Counted from the stretch's first letter, positions 8,403 to 18,045 are shown. The stretch: DNA of 64,000 nt from Acetomicrobium sp. UBA5826 (GCF_002433005.1 NZ_DJHF01000009.1:26520-90519), one strand, 5' to 3'. Numbers and translations: made by a program. The notes: a model not told the origin generated them from the sequence alone.

Positions 8403-9245
8403 CACAAGATCACAGGCGTAGGATATGCGGCTAGTAAGCTCGACATCTTCCGACGATGGCGTCGTTTCGCCCGAAGGATGATTGTGAACCAGTATGACTG
8501 AAGATGCAGATTTTAAGGACGCAGCCTTTACGATTTCCTTTGGATCGACCACGGTGGCATTTACGCTGCCCTTGCTTATCTCAACATTTCCAATGGGCTT
8601 ATTTTTAATATCCAAAAGAATGACGATAAAAACTTCCTTTTGCTTATCCCTCAGATAGGGGGCATAATATTCGGAAACATAGCCGATCACATCGTCAGGT
8701 TTATTTAACTTTTTCTTCGTCTCAGCCTTTTCCTTAAAAAATCTCTTACCAAGCTCAAGGGCTGCCTTTATTTGTACGGCCTTGGCAAGGCCAATTCCAT
8801 CAATTTTGGAAATTTCTGAGATGGGCGCCGAATCTATACCGCGAAGCGATCCAAAACGGTTGAGCAAAGTCCTTGCGAGCTCTTCTGCGCTCATGCCCTC
8901 TTTCCCGGTCCTTAAAATTATCGCCAAAAGTTTGGCCAAGGGTAGATTTTCTGCCCCAAGCTGCACGAGCATCTCCCTTGGCCTTTCCTCTTTCACCCAT
9001 TCTTTGATCGGCCGTGTCGATTTCCGCTCTGCCACCATTCTTTTAATTTTTCCCCTTAACTTTTCGCATTCATCAGCTGTATTGATATTTAACTGCAAGA
9101 CTATGTCATTCGCCCTTTCTTCGGCAAGCAACCCCTTTTTGGAACATCTTAAATATACCTTTCCTTTTTTGCTGTACATCGGATAAATGGCGTTTGCCAC
9201 CATGAAGTCAAGCAGTTCTTTTGCCGACAAAATCTCGTCGCTCAT
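8316..9245 (-). CDS. radC: RadC family JAB/MPN-domain protein
   Basis: A 309-residue protein. A helix-hairpin-helix region (about 130-170) precedes the JAB domain, whose metal motif is intact: the Glu in QKEVFIV, then HNHPSGETTPSSED. The family is widespread and historically linked to DNA repair, but its biochemical role is not settled. About 80 extra residues at the N terminus precede the usual RadC start, making it longer than the typical 225 residues; I do not recognise that extension. The ATG has GGAGG 11 bases upstream. Its last 80 or so bases are copied at 6661-6743. Confidence 0.9.
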   Translation of the reverse strand: MSDEILSAKELLDFMVANAIYPMYSKKGKVYLRCSKKGLLAEERANDIVLQLNINTADECEKLRGKIKRMVAERKSTRPIKEWVKEERPREMLVQLGAENLPLAKLLAIILRTGKEGMSAEELARTLLNRFGSLRGIDSAPISEISKIDGIGLAKAVQIKAALELGKRFFKEKAETKKKLNKPDDVIGYVSEYYAPYLRDKQKEVFIVILLDIKNKPIGNVEISKGSVNATVVDPKEIVKAASLKSASSVILVHNHPSGETTPSSEDVELTSRISYACDLVGVNVLDHIIVGKNQGDFYSFAREGMILN

Positions 9246-9377
9246 GCCGATAACAACCTCCGTTCATTTTCTATGATGATATCTCGCGGCTCCGTGAAAT
9301 TTGAGATGGGACAAATGTACTCGTTAACTAATTGCCTTTTGTGCAACGACACGATACACGACGCATAACGTAGATAC

Positions 9378-10088
9378 TTATATCCTTCCTATAGGCATTA
9401 TACACAACGGACGTTCTTCCTTTGGAAGGCTTAAAACTTTTTTTACTTCCTCATCCCTAAAGGCTCCAACGACCACTGTGCCAAGGCCTAAAGAAACAGC
9501 TTGCAGACAAACATTTTCAGCAGCGTGCCCGACTTCCATATGCACATATCTGATGCCCCTATCGCCGTATTTACCCGTCGTTCTTTCATAAACTGCGGTA
9601 AATACCAAGTCAATGGCGCCATCCCTGACGCAAGATTGCCTGAGAGCTGCGACAGCCAAACTGTCTCGTAAATCTTCATCTATGACCTTTAAGAGTTCAT
9701 GCCCACGGGGCACATACTTATATACGCCTCTTGCGATGCCATCTACATTGCCAACCAAGACGTACAATTCAAGTGGATAAAGTGCACCTGCGGAAGGTGC
9801 CGTTTTAAAGCCCCATCTTTGACCGGTGATCCCCTGCGCAGCCCAAAGGAGTTGTGAAACCTCAGCAAGCGTCAGCGGCTCATCTTTGTATCTGCGAACC
9901 GATCTTCGTTCAAGCAAAGCTTTCTCAACAGATGTGTCGCTCTCGTATTTGGGTTCAGGTAGCTTTATTTTTCCATTGGCATGCTTCCCTGGTTCACTTC
10001 CATATCCTGCTCCTGTCATCATGAAAAACCCTCCCATTCCTAAGCATATTAATGCCACAAACATGATTATTAACTTTGTTTTATTCAT
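9378..10088 (-). CDS. SagB-type nitroreductase-fold oxidoreductase with N-terminal membrane anchor or signal
   Basis: A 236-residue protein. The first 30 residues form a hydrophobic signal or anchor (LIIMFVALICLGMGGFFMMTG). The rest is the FMN-binding nitroreductase fold: RRSVRRYKDEPL at about 60, then SAGALYPLELYV, and GLGTVVVGAF near the C terminus. SagB-type members act on peptides or small molecules, but there is no partner YcaO gene here. The extracytoplasmic anchor is unusual for a flavin enzyme yet recurs in anaerobes. The ribosome site is weak (GTGGTGA). radC follows on the same strand after 132 bases without other features. Confidence 0.85.
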   Translation of the reverse strand: MNKTKLIIMFVALICLGMGGFFMMTGAGYGSEPGKHANGKIKLPEPKYESDTSVEKALLERRSVRRYKDEPLTLAEVSQLLWAAQGITGQRWGFKTAPSAGALYPLELYVLVGNVDGIARGVYKYVPRGHELLKVIDEDLRDSLAVAALRQSCVRDGAIDLVFTAVYERTTGKYGDRGIRYVHMEVGHAAENVCLQAVSLGLGTVVVGAFRDEEVKKVLSLPKEERPLCIMPIGRI

Positions 10089-10202
10089 AAAATCACCACT
10101 TTTTTGATAAATAACAGTACAAGCCTATTTTCAACATAGGAATGCTGCTGCACTAGATTTTTTGTAACTGCACTCGCTAATTGCCAAACATATATTGCTA
10201 TA

Positions 10203-10490
10203 TCATTTTAGCAAAAGATGATCACCGTATTCGCCAAAGGGCCGAATAGCCTTGCGTGAAACTACGCTCATCTGTTCATTTTCGACATGAGCAGAAGCTG
10301 AACGATGACGACCAACTTCTTTAAGAGTTCGGTACTCCAAATTTTCGTGCAATGCGTCTGTTATAATACCAGTAGCATTATTTTCTTGAAAAATAATAAG
10401 GCAACGCCCTTTTACAGGGCGTAAGGCACCAAAGATCGAGCAGCAAACTTGCAATGCAGGTATCGAAGTTTTATTGAAAACTATCTTGCC
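10203..10490 (-). pseudogene. Unrecognised open frame, probably a gene remnant
   Basis: An open frame of about 95 codons (GKIVFNKTS... to ...GDHLLLK) with no ATG or GTG start and no ribosome site; only a TTG at 10454 is available. I recognise no domain. It sits in an otherwise gene-free stretch (10089-10568). It may be the tail of a lost gene or chance. Confidence 0.2.
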
Positions 10491-10568
10491 TCAGTTTAGA
10501 CTACAATTTGACCCACTACAGTAACCAAGGGGGCGTAAATTTAACTCCTTTTACTTGAGGTGTTCATC

Positions 10569-11465
10569 ATGAAACAGGACAAAAAATTTCTAAAAAAGCT
10601 ATCAGAACGCCTAGAAAAGGCCTTAGAAATTTCGTCGAATTGCGAACTGTGTCCAAGGAAGTGTCACGTAAATCGCCTTAAAGACGAAAAGAGCTTTTGC
10701 AAGACGGGAAGAAATGCCATCGTGAGCAGCTACGGACCTCACTTCGGCGAAGAAAAAGTTTTAGTAGGAAGATTTGGCTCAGGCACGATATTTTTCACCC
10801 ACTGCAACTTGGCATGTGTCTTTTGCCAAAATTACGATATCAGTCAACTTGGCAAGGGCAATGAGGTCTCCGCCCAAGAATTGGCTGACATCATGCTTGA
10901 GCTTCAAAGGATGGGTTGTCATAACATCAACTTGGTATCTCCCACGCACTGCGTCGCCCAAATATTGGAAGCCCTTCTTATCGCCTTCGAGGAGGGTTTG
11001 AAAATTCCCATCGTCTACAACACAGGCGGCTACGATTCCGTCGATACTCTGAAATTACTTGACGGGATCGTCGATATATACATGCCGGACATTAAGTACG
11101 GCGATGACGAACGGGGCATGCGTTATTCTTCAGCTCCTAATTACTTTTCTGTGGCAAAAAGTGCAGTCAAGGAAATGCACCGGCAAGTGGGAGATTTAAA
11201 GACGGACGATAGTGGAATTGCCGTTAAAGGGCTCTTAGTGAGGCACCTGGTACTTCCAAACGACCTTGCCGGAACAGAAAAAGTGATGGAGTTTTTGGCC
11301 ACAGAAATTTCTACCGAAACCTTCGTAAACATAATGGACCAGTACCACCCTTTATACAAGGCTAAGCAGTATCCTGAGCTTTCGAGGTCCATCAATCGCG
11401 CTGAGTTTCAAAGGGCAGTGAAGATAGCGCGAAAACATAGCATTCATCGAATATGTGAGAAATGA
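10569..11465 (+). CDS. Radical SAM protein, PflA-like (COG1313)
   Basis: A 298-residue protein with the radical SAM cluster motif CNLACVFC at residues 79-86 (CxxxCxxC), which binds 4Fe-4S and S-adenosylmethionine. A second set of cysteines near the N terminus (CELCPRKC, then FC) is typical of the COG1313 group annotated as putative pyruvate formate-lyase activating proteins of unknown target. NTGGYDS and MPDIKYGD are family landmarks. I chose the ATG at 10569 with GAGGTG 7 bases upstream over the GTG at 10560. It stands alone on the plus strand and is convergent with the next gene. It is not next to the glycyl-radical enzyme at 1-2083, so I would not assume it activates that enzyme. Confidence 0.85.
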   Translation: MKQDKKFLKKLSERLEKALEISSNCELCPRKCHVNRLKDEKSFCKTGRNAIVSSYGPHFGEEKVLVGRFGSGTIFFTHCNLACVFCQNYDISQLGKGNEVSAQELADIMLELQRMGCHNINLVSPTHCVAQILEALLIAFEEGLKIPIVYNTGGYDSVDTLKLLDGIVDIYMPDIKYGDDERGMRYSSAPNYFSVAKSAVKEMHRQVGDLKTDDSGIAVKGLLVRHLVLPNDLAGTEKVMEFLATEISTETFVNIMDQYHPLYKAKQYPELSRSINRAEFQRAVKIARKHSIHRICEK

Positions 11466-11512
11466 GTGATCTGCCGTTTATGGGAAGCCCCGGGGTAGGC
11501 TTGGAAATTGTT

Positions 11513-12844
11513 TTACAGGAGATTTGTCATCGCCGTTACCGTATTTATCAGCAAGCTTTCCCGATCTATGCAGGGCAAATCCTTACCGATGTCCAAGGTG
11601 CTCAATATGGATTGGCCTATGACGTAACGGCCCTCTTTACCCTTGACTTGCGTCTTAAGCCCCCAAAGGTTGTGAAAAACTACGGCCTTTCCCCTGTAAG
11701 TGCCGACATAAAGCATGATGTGCCCTGGTTTGTAAATTAGGCTCCCGAAGGGAATGCCCTGCTTAATTATTGTTTTTTCTTTTTGATCGAAAGTTAAGCC
11801 TTCAAGGGAAATCGGCTTTGCGCTTCTTGCCTGGGCTTTAGAATTTCTTGGAAGCCATATGCCAAAAATCAAAAATAAATCTCTCGTAGCTGCAGAACAG
11901 TCCCTTTTTCCGTATAACCCTCCCCAACCGTAAGTCTCCCCAATCATCTCGTCTATCATCCTGGCAGCGTTCCATTGATTGAATTCTACAGGCCATTTCT
12001 TCACCTTCTCCTTCGAAAGGCGAGCCAAGCCGAAGGTCGCAAAACCGGCATCGTCCTTTCCGGTCGGCACCAGAAGTTCCATCTCATAGAGCAATTCCTT
12101 ATTTAAAGGCAGAAGAGTACCCATTTTGGCATTGAAGAGAAAACGACCGTCTTTACTTACAGCCGTATCGTCCTTCACTACCGCCGAAAGCGGCAAAGAG
12201 GCGTACCTTTTCAGCAATTCCTCGTTAACGTAGGCTACCTTTCTGGAATCTATCCACCCCGCCGCAAAGGAGGTCTCCACGTAAGCCCACGTACGATCCC
12301 GAGCGAAATGGGAAATTCGTATCGGCTCCCCCGGGTTCACCCAGGAAACTTGACCGTAATCGAAGGGATATCCCTCCCCCGGAAGATCGGGAGATAAAAA
12401 GATGGGTTCAAAAGTAGGAAAGGCCCTAAGCGTTCCTTCGGCTATGACTATGCCAGGCATGTCCAAACTTCGAAAAGCCTCGACATTCGCCCTGGCGTAA
12501 ATATCGTCAAACCAATTTTTCTGCCTGGGCCTTTCATTTTCTCCGTAAACCCGCCCCGGCAAGTAAACGCCAAAGGGCCACAATAAATCGTCTTTTGAAT
12601 GCCTAAAATTTCCATTCCAGGGGAGAAAAAAACGATCTCTAGCAACAGCTGCCCCTTTGGCCTGCTCTTGCGCCGTTAACAGGGGCTTGTCAAAGTCGCT
12701 CCTCAGATAGTAAAAGGGGTTCTGCGGGACCTTTGGCGATAATTCCCCGAATGCAGTGCCCTCCAAAGGGAAAACGCACAAAATCAAAAGCATGATCCCA
12801 AAAAATATCTCTTTAAACGCCTTAGTAAGCCTCAAAAGGGACAA
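11513..12844 (-). CDS. Secreted SH3b-NlpC/P60 family cell-wall hydrolase
   Basis: About 443 residues. An N-terminal signal peptide (IFFGIMLLILCVFPLEGTAFG) is followed by an NLPC/P60-stabilising segment, an SH3b-like domain (about 150-215, containing WAYVETSFAAGWI) and a C-terminal NlpC/P60 domain with catalytic Cys in YGKRDCSAATRD and His in GHIMLYVG. These enzymes cut peptide stems of peptidoglycan, often gamma-D-Glu-diamino acid bonds, in the periplasm. The start is most likely the TTG at 12844, 7 bases after AGGAGG; no ATG is available. It is convergent with the radical SAM gene and upstream of nothing obviously linked. Confidence 0.85.
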   Translation of the reverse strand: MSLLRLTKAFKEIFFGIMLLILCVFPLEGTAFGELSPKVPQNPFYYLRSDFDKPLLTAQEQAKGAAVARDRFFLPWNGNFRHSKDDLLWPFGVYLPGRVYGENERPRQKNWFDDIYARANVEAFRSLDMPGIVIAEGTLRAFPTFEPIFLSPDLPGEGYPFDYGQVSWVNPGEPIRISHFARDRTWAYVETSFAAGWIDSRKVAYVNEELLKRYASLPLSAVVKDDTAVSKDGRFLFNAKMGTLLPLNKELLYEMELLVPTGKDDAGFATFGLARLSKEKVKKWPVEFNQWNAARMIDEMIGETYGWGGLYGKRDCSAATRDLFLIFGIWLPRNSKAQARSAKPISLEGLTFDQKEKTIIKQGIPFGSLIYKPGHIMLYVGTYRGKAVVFHNLWGLKTQVKGKEGRYVIGQSILSTLDIGKDLPCIDRESLLINTVTAMTNLL

Positions 12845-12942
12845 CAAACAACCTCCTAATATCAAAAATAATATATCGATCTAACAAAGCGCAATGCTAG
12901 ATCCGCCGTTCGTCAAAAAACGCCGGCACGAACCCCGCTTTA

Positions 12943-13317
12943 TTATAGCTTTTCTGCCTCGCTTAAAACCTCGCTTTTAAAATCCCTTACTTTTCCGTAT
13001 AAGAAAATCCCCGTTCCTACTGCGGCACAAATAAGCATCAACTGCCACGTCTGGATGATCATCTTATAGCTAAAGGCTATCATACAACAAATAGAGAACA
13101 ACCCGCCGCCTAAGACCAAAAACTTTCCCGGTCTAAAAATAGCACTCTCGTAGAACTTTTTATTAACGATGGGAAGGGCTATAAAGGCTATGCCATGAAC
13201 AATGTAAAGTATAAATATAAATTGCAGGGTAACGGCAAGGATGTAGTCCAACGTCTTTGTCAAGATAAGAGCAAGGGCGACCAATGTACTTTTGGCTCGC
13301 ATTGACCGGCATTGCAT
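12943..13317 (-). pseudogene. Small membrane protein, probably the C-terminal remnant of an APC-type amino-acid permease
   Basis: 124 codons with about three membrane segments and a pattern (FYESAIFRPGKFLVLGGGLFSI, then a final TM and short tail) like the last helices of APC amino-acid permeases. Full members are over 400 residues, so this is most likely a truncated leftover. An ATG exists at 13317 and another at 13302, but no ribosome site is evident, and the -35 box of the divergent TRAP operon overlaps its first codons. It could still be a small independent membrane protein. Confidence 0.4.
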
Positions 13318-13331
13318 GAATTCATTATAAT
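13302..13331 (+). promoter_or_regulatory. Sigma-70-type promoter of the first TRAP operon
   Basis: TTGACC at 13302-13307, an 18-base spacer, and TATAAT at 13326-13331, 42 bases before the dctP start. The -10 is perfect and the -35 has one mismatch. Confidence 0.65.
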
Positions 13332-13372
13332 AATTTCAAGTTTGACTGAGTCATAAATAGATTAGGAGAGTG

Positions 13373-14413
13373 ATGAAAATGAGGCGCGCAGTTATCTGTT
13401 TGCTTATCATGGTCTCTATATTGGCTTTGTCAGGGCCTGCACTGGCAGAGACGCTGACGGTTAAGATGTCTTACAACGGCCCACCCGACGAGGTTAATAA
13501 TGCTGTCCACTATTACGCCGTTAATTTCAAAAAGCTAGTAGAGGACAAACTTGAAGGCAAGATAAAGATCGAGCTTTATCCCGACAGTCAGCTGGGCACT
13601 GAAGAGGAACGCATGGAGCTTTTGACGAAGAGCGGGCTTAACCAACCCATCATAAACGTTGCGTCATATGCCGGCATGGCCCCCCTCTTACCCGAACTTT
13701 ATGCAGCTTCGATTCCCTTCATGTTCGACAGCTACAAGGCGGCCCACCAATTCTTCGACTCCGGCAGATATTGGTCAAAGGTAAAAGAGGAGTTCAAAAA
13801 ACGCACTGGCGCCGTCCTGCTGGAGGCCGTAGAAGAGGGTGGGTTTCTTGCCTTTACCAACTCAAAGCGCGAAATTAAAAGCCCTGACGACTTTAAGGGA
13901 CTTAAATTCAGGGCAATGGACGAAGGCCAGGTGATACTTTACAAAGCCTTTGGCGCAAGCGGCATACCCATCCCATGGACGGAGCTTTATATGGCCTTAA
14001 AAACAGGCGTCGTCGACGGCCAGATGAACCCCGCCACCTACATCATCATAGGAAGCCTTTACGAGGTCCAAAAATATATGACTTTGGCCAACATTCAGTA
14101 TTCAGACCAATTTTTGGTGGTAAACGGCGATCTTTTTGACGGACTACCCGAAGCCGAGCAAAAGGCGATAGCCGAAGCCGCCCATCAGGCCAACGTGATG
14201 ACCAGAGAGATGGTCGAGTCACAAGATGCAGAACAGATAAAGTTCCTCGAGGAAAAAGGGATGAAAGTTTATGCCCCGAACGAGGATGAAATGAACGCCT
14301 TTAGGGACAAAGGTCAGCCGGCTTACATAGAATGGCTAAAGGCTACTGTTGACGAGGAATGGCTAAATATGGCTCTGGAAGACGCTAAGGCCGCAAATGA
14401 GGCCGTAAAGTAA
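13373..14413 (+). CDS. dctP: TRAP transporter substrate-binding protein (DctP family)
   Basis: About 346 residues with a signal peptide ending near ALAETL. It shows typical TRAP-T binder features: ELYPDSQLGTEEERME, the conserved arginine region KGLKFRAMDEGQ, and GVVDGQMNP. The protein captures an organic anion in the periplasm and hands it to the QM membrane pair encoded next. AGGAG lies 5 bases before the ATG at 13373 and 11 before a second ATG at 13379, so the exact start is uncertain by two codons. It is the first gene of dctP-Q-M. The ligand cannot be read from sequence. Confidence 0.92.
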   Translation: MKMRRAVICLLIMVSILALSGPALAETLTVKMSYNGPPDEVNNAVHYYAVNFKKLVEDKLEGKIKIELYPDSQLGTEEERMELLTKSGLNQPIINVASYAGMAPLLPELYAASIPFMFDSYKAAHQFFDSGRYWSKVKEEFKKRTGAVLLEAVEEGGFLAFTNSKREIKSPDDFKGLKFRAMDEGQVILYKAFGASGIPIPWTELYMALKTGVVDGQMNPATYIIIGSLYEVQKYMTLANIQYSDQFLVVNGDLFDGLPEAEQKAIAEAAHQANVMTREMVESQDAEQIKFLEEKGMKVYAPNEDEMNAFRDKGQPAYIEWLKATVDEEWLNMALEDAKAANEAVK

Positions 14414-14422
14414 GGACTAGGC

Positions 14423-14905
14423 ATGCCGAAGGATATTTTGCCCAAGTTGTCTGCGGCCATAGAGCGGGCATGCGCTTACGTCTCGTGCTCGCTCTTGGCC
14501 TTAAATATATGTGACATACTCACGGGAGTGGTCTCGCGGTATCTATTTCATACTTCCTTCATCTGGACGGAGGAGTTGGCGCGATACACGCTGATATGGA
14601 TGGTCATGGTGGGGGCAAGCTGTGCACACCTTCGAGGAGATATGATGGCCATAGACTTCATCCTGCCCAAGCTTCCCGTGAAGTTGCAGCGCATCTTCAA
14701 CGTGCTCAAGTTCATCATAGGCGTTATCGTGCTAATATTGGTCGTTTATTTTGGAGCCCATAATGCCATTGGAGCCTGGAACATGAGGACGATGGGCTTA
14801 AAAATCCCCAAAACCATACCGCTGCTTTCTCTGCCGGTGGGCCTTGGAATACTGCTTGTGGAGTTTGTCATCTACAGAAAAGACATGGGAGCGAACGAGA
14901 GATGA
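14423..14905 (+). CDS. dctQ: TRAP transporter small membrane subunit (DctQ family)
   Basis: 160 residues with four predicted membrane helices. The family landmark around the second helix is present (FIWTEELARYTLIWMVMVGAS, then RGDMMAIDF). It follows dctP by 9 bases and overlaps dctM by 4 bases (ATGA), so the three genes are translated together. It works as a complex with DctM in the inner membrane. Confidence 0.92.
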   Translation: MPKDILPKLSAAIERACAYVSCSLLALNICDILTGVVSRYLFHTSFIWTEELARYTLIWMVMVGASCAHLRGDMMAIDFILPKLPVKLQRIFNVLKFIIGVIVLILVVYFGAHNAIGAWNMRTMGLKIPKTIPLLSLPVGLGILLVEFVIYRKDMGANER

Positions 14906-16191
14906 GTCTGCTTCTTTTACTGCTATTCTTCTTTTTTCTTATGTTAATAGGCCTTCCCCTTTACCTTTCGCTCTTATCGGTTGCCTTTGCCGGGATAGCG
15001 GTATTGGGTGACGCCTCGCTCCTTCGCGTCGTAAGCCAGCAGCTCTTTGGCGGCATGGATTCCTTCACCCTGATGGCCATCCCCTTTTTCGTCCTGGCCG
15101 GGTCTTTGATGAACAGGGCAGGTCTTACCGACAAGCTCATAGACTTTTCCAAGCTCTTAGTGGGCTCCATGCGCGGCGGATTGGGATATGTAAACATAGT
15201 TGCAGGGATAATACTGGCAGGCGTAAACGGGTCAGCAGCTGCAGATGCCTCTGCTCTCTCTTCGATCTTAATTCCGGCCATGAAAAAGGAAGGATACAAC
15301 CAAGGTTACGCTGCAGGCCTTACTGCCGCAAGCTCTCTCATTGGTCCCATAATACCTCCTTCGATCTTCATGATCATTTATGCTTCCATGACAAACACGT
15401 CGATCGGCGGTCTTTTTGCAGCCGGCATCGTTCCGGGGTTGATTTTAGGCCTATCCTATGCTGTCATGAATTACTTCTATTCTTTCAGATACGGCGCCCC
15501 GATTTCGAGCGGAGAAGAAAGGTCGCAGGCAAAAAAGATACTAATTCAATCCATATCCGGCTTACTTGCGCCGATAATCATCATCGGCGGCATAGTTACA
15601 GGCATAGTAACCCCGACGGAATCTGGGGCATTGGCTGCCGCTTACTGCCTCCTGGTAGGGCTGTTTTACACCAAAAAACTCGACAAAAGGGGCATTTTCG
15701 AGGCACTTTACGAGACGGTGCGCACGACCAGCTCAATATTTCTGATAATGGGAGCAGCACAAGCGGTCGGCTGGCTGCTCAAATGGGAAAGAATACCGCA
15801 GCAATTTGCGGGCTTGCTTGCCGAAGCAGGGTTGACCTCAAGCCCCGTCTTGCTCATGTTGACCTTTAGCGCCATCATATTCGTGGTGGGTTGCTTCATG
15901 GAAGAAGTGGCGACCCTTACCCTTCTTACGCCCATATTTTATCCGCTGGCCCTGCAGGCGGGCATTGACCCACTGCATTTTGGCATCGTCATGACGCTAA
16001 ACGTCACCATTGCCCTGGTAACCCCTCCTATGGGTGCTTGTAACTACATCGTTTCTGCGGTGGGCAAGGTGCCTTTAAGTGAGGTATTGAAGTTCATATG
16101 GCCCTTTATAGCTGTCTCCCTTGTCGTATTAACTTTGATCATATTGCTCCCGGGTCTAACAATTTATGTTCCAAAATTACTGGGGCTTTAA
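14902..16191 (+). CDS. dctM: TRAP transporter large permease (DctM family)
   Basis: 429 residues with about 12 membrane segments. It has the DctM signature of small-residue-rich loops: AGVNGSAAADASALSSILIPAM, IGPIIPPSIFMIIY and VTPTESGA. It is the ion-coupled channel subunit driven by a Na+ or H+ gradient. The ATG overlaps the dctQ stop. Its end at 16191 meets the second TRAP operon tail to tail with only 10 bases between. Confidence 0.93.
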   Translation: MSLLLLLLFFFFLMLIGLPLYLSLLSVAFAGIAVLGDASLLRVVSQQLFGGMDSFTLMAIPFFVLAGSLMNRAGLTDKLIDFSKLLVGSMRGGLGYVNIVAGIILAGVNGSAAADASALSSILIPAMKKEGYNQGYAAGLTAASSLIGPIIPPSIFMIIYASMTNTSIGGLFAAGIVPGLILGLSYAVMNYFYSFRYGAPISSGEERSQAKKILIQSISGLLAPIIIIGGIVTGIVTPTESGALAAAYCLLVGLFYTKKLDKRGIFEALYETVRTTSSIFLIMGAAQAVGWLLKWERIPQQFAGLLAEAGLTSSPVLLMLTFSAIIFVVGCFMEEVATLTLLTPIFYPLALQAGIDPLHFGIVMTLNVTIALVTPPMGACNYIVSAVGKVPLSEVLKFIWPFIAVSLVVLTLIILLPGLTIYVPKLLGL

Positions 16192-16201
16192 TGAATTGAC
16201 C

Positions 16202-17485
16202 TCAATGATTTAACATCCCCACCAACCACAGGGATAAACCAGGAATATTCGTTAGCAGAAGGACACATAATATCATTGCAGCTATGAAGTAAAGTAGGTT
16301 CTTGGATATCCTTTCAATGCTTTCCCCTGAGATGGCCGTAGCAACAAAGAGGTTAATGCCATAGGGAGGCGTAACAAAACCCACGGCAAGGTTTACGGTG
16401 AGAAACACCCCAAAATGGATAGGATCGACCCCAAGCTGTCTCATGATAGGAAGAAGTATAGGTGTAAGGATAATTACGGCAGGAATGTTATCGACAAAAC
16501 ATCCCAGTATGAGCAGAAAGATATTGATTATAAGCAATGTTACCCAGGGCGTACTCGATATGCCAGAAAGCCATGAAGCGACAGTCGACGGTATTTGTGC
16601 CAATGCAAGGTAGGAGGCGAAGGCCATGGAAAGCCCGATCATAAACTGCGTAACGCCGTTAACCAAAGATGAATCTAGCAAGCAATTGTATATTTTTTTC
16701 AGAGTGAGCTCTTTATACACGAATTTGCCGACAAAAAAAGAGTATACGACAGTTACAACAGCCGCCTCTGTAGGGGTAAAGATGCCGCCGTATATGCCAC
16801 CTAAGACGATGACGGGTATGATCAAAGCCCACACGGCCTCTTTGAAAGCCCTGCCAATAGCCTTAAAGGAAGGCCTCTGGGCGCTTCCAAGGTATCCTTT
16901 TTTGCGGGAGATGATGTAGCATACTGTCATCAGGGCAATCCCCAATATTATTCCTGGTATGATACCGGCAATGAACATGTCCCCGATCGAAACTTGTGCG
17001 ACGACACCATATATCACGAAGGGAATGCTTGGTGGGATTATAACGCCGATAGAACCGGCACAAGCCGTCAGGGCAGCGGCAAAACCGGAATCGTACCCTC
17101 TATCCCTCATCGCCGGTATCATAAAAGAGCCGATTGCGGAAACCGTTGCGGGGCCCGAACCTGAAATGGCAGCGAAGAACATGCAGGCCAACACGGTGAC
17201 CATGGACAGCCCTCCCGTGACAAAACCGAGCAGGCTGTCGGCGAGGTTTACCAGTCGTCTGGATATGCCTCCCTCAAGCATCAATGCACCTGCCAGTATA
17301 AAATAGGGGATCGCCAGGAGGGGAAAGGAATCGAGCCCGGTCACCGATTTTTGCGCCACTAAAACGAGAGGGATATCCGTCGTTGTCGCAAGGCATATCG
17401 CAGTTGCCAGGCCTATCGTGACACCTATCGGAACGCTCAGCGATATGAAGATTATGAGGAGGGCGAACAGCAACAGCGCTTCCAT
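16202..17485 (-). CDS. dctM: TRAP transporter large permease (DctM family), second system
   Basis: 427 residues with the same architecture as the facing gene (FAAISGSGPATVSAIGSFMIPAM, GVIIPPSIPFVIYG, FTPTEAA) but clearly different in sequence, so this is a separate transporter rather than a recent duplicate. The ATG overlaps the dctQ stop codon by one base (TAATG). It completes a minus-strand dctP-(hairpin)-Q-M operon. Confidence 0.93.
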   Translation of the reverse strand: MEALLLFALLIIFISLSVPIGVTIGLATAICLATTTDIPLVLVAQKSVTGLDSFPLLAIPYFILAGALMLEGGISRRLVNLADSLLGFVTGGLSMVTVLACMFFAAISGSGPATVSAIGSFMIPAMRDRGYDSGFAAALTACAGSIGVIIPPSIPFVIYGVVAQVSIGDMFIAGIIPGIILGIALMTVCYIISRKKGYLGSAQRPSFKAIGRAFKEAVWALIIPVIVLGGIYGGIFTPTEAAVVTVVYSFFVGKFVYKELTLKKIYNCLLDSSLVNGVTQFMIGLSMAFASYLALAQIPSTVASWLSGISSTPWVTLLIINIFLLILGCFVDNIPAVIILTPILLPIMRQLGVDPIHFGVFLTVNLAVGFVTPPYGINLFVATAISGESIERISKNLLYFIAAMILCVLLLTNIPGLSLWLVGMLNH

Positions 17486-17985
17486 TAAAAGGCCTCCTCT
17501 TGCTTGAACTTACGAAATAACCCCGCCAGATCTTCGACTAAATGTATTAACATCAAAAAACAACCCACAGGAACGGAGGCATAGGCGTAGCCCATAGGAA
17601 TTCTCATTGCAGGTGAAAGTTGTCCGCTATTGAAGACATGAGTTGTAATCCGTGTCCCAGTATAGGCTAGAAATATAGTAAATGAAAACCATATTAGCGT
17701 AATAATAACTTCAAACATAACTTTCTTTTTGCCAGCAAATTTGTTAGGTAAAATTTCGACTCGGATATGGCTGCCTTTCTTGACGGCGTAACTTGCTCCT
17801 ATCCAGCATTGCCACAGGAAGATATATCTGGCAAGCTCTTCGCTCCACGTGAGAGAGTTTTGAAAGACGTATCTCATTACAACCTGGAGAAATACTATGC
17901 AGACGCTTACCACCATGCTGCTGACGAGCAGATATTCTTCGAGCTTGTCGAACATTTTTAAATTAAAGGCAAATGATTTCAACAT
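17485..17985 (-). CDS. dctQ: TRAP transporter small membrane subunit (DctQ family), second system
   Basis: 166 residues and four membrane helices, with the DctQ landmark NSLTWSEELARYIFLWQCWIG and KKGSHIRVE. The ATG at 17985 is preferred: GGGGAGG lies 5 bases upstream. The longer frame to 18024 would run through a terminator-like hairpin. It is translationally coupled to dctM. Confidence 0.9.
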   Translation of the reverse strand: MLKSFAFNLKMFDKLEEYLLVSSMVVSVCIVFLQVVMRYVFQNSLTWSEELARYIFLWQCWIGASYAVKKGSHIRVEILPNKFAGKKKVMFEVIITLIWFSFTIFLAYTGTRITTHVFNSGQLSPAMRIPMGYAYASVPVGCFLMLIHLVEDLAGLFRKFKQEEAF

Positions 17986-18004
17986 GAATTCCTCCCCGAA
18001 AAAC

Positions 18005-18035
18005 AAGAGGGGCCCTAAAGACATGAGCCCCTCTT
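18005..18035 (-). terminator. Intercistronic hairpin with T run between dctP and dctQM
   Basis: AAGAGGGGC and GCCCCTCTT form a perfect 9-bp stem with a 13-base loop, followed on the minus strand by TTGTTTTTC. Placed just after the binding-protein gene and before dctQ, it is probably a leaky terminator or 3' stabiliser that keeps the binding protein more abundant than the membrane subunits. Confidence 0.7.
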
Positions 18036-18045
18036 AAATCTTGAT

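Noticed and set aside
9246..9377. Possible small RNA between radC and the nitroreductase
   Set aside because: No convincing promoter, stem or terminator; several short repeats of CGACAC/CGACGC do not form a stable structure.
10560..11465. Activating enzyme for the glycyl-radical protein at 1-2083
   Set aside because: It belongs to the COG1313 group rather than typical activases, lies about 8.5 kb away and is not in the same operon.
11462..11740. 92-codon plus-strand frame overlapping the radical SAM stop
   Set aside because: It overlaps the NlpC/P60 gene antisense, has no ribosome site beyond chance, and matches no family.
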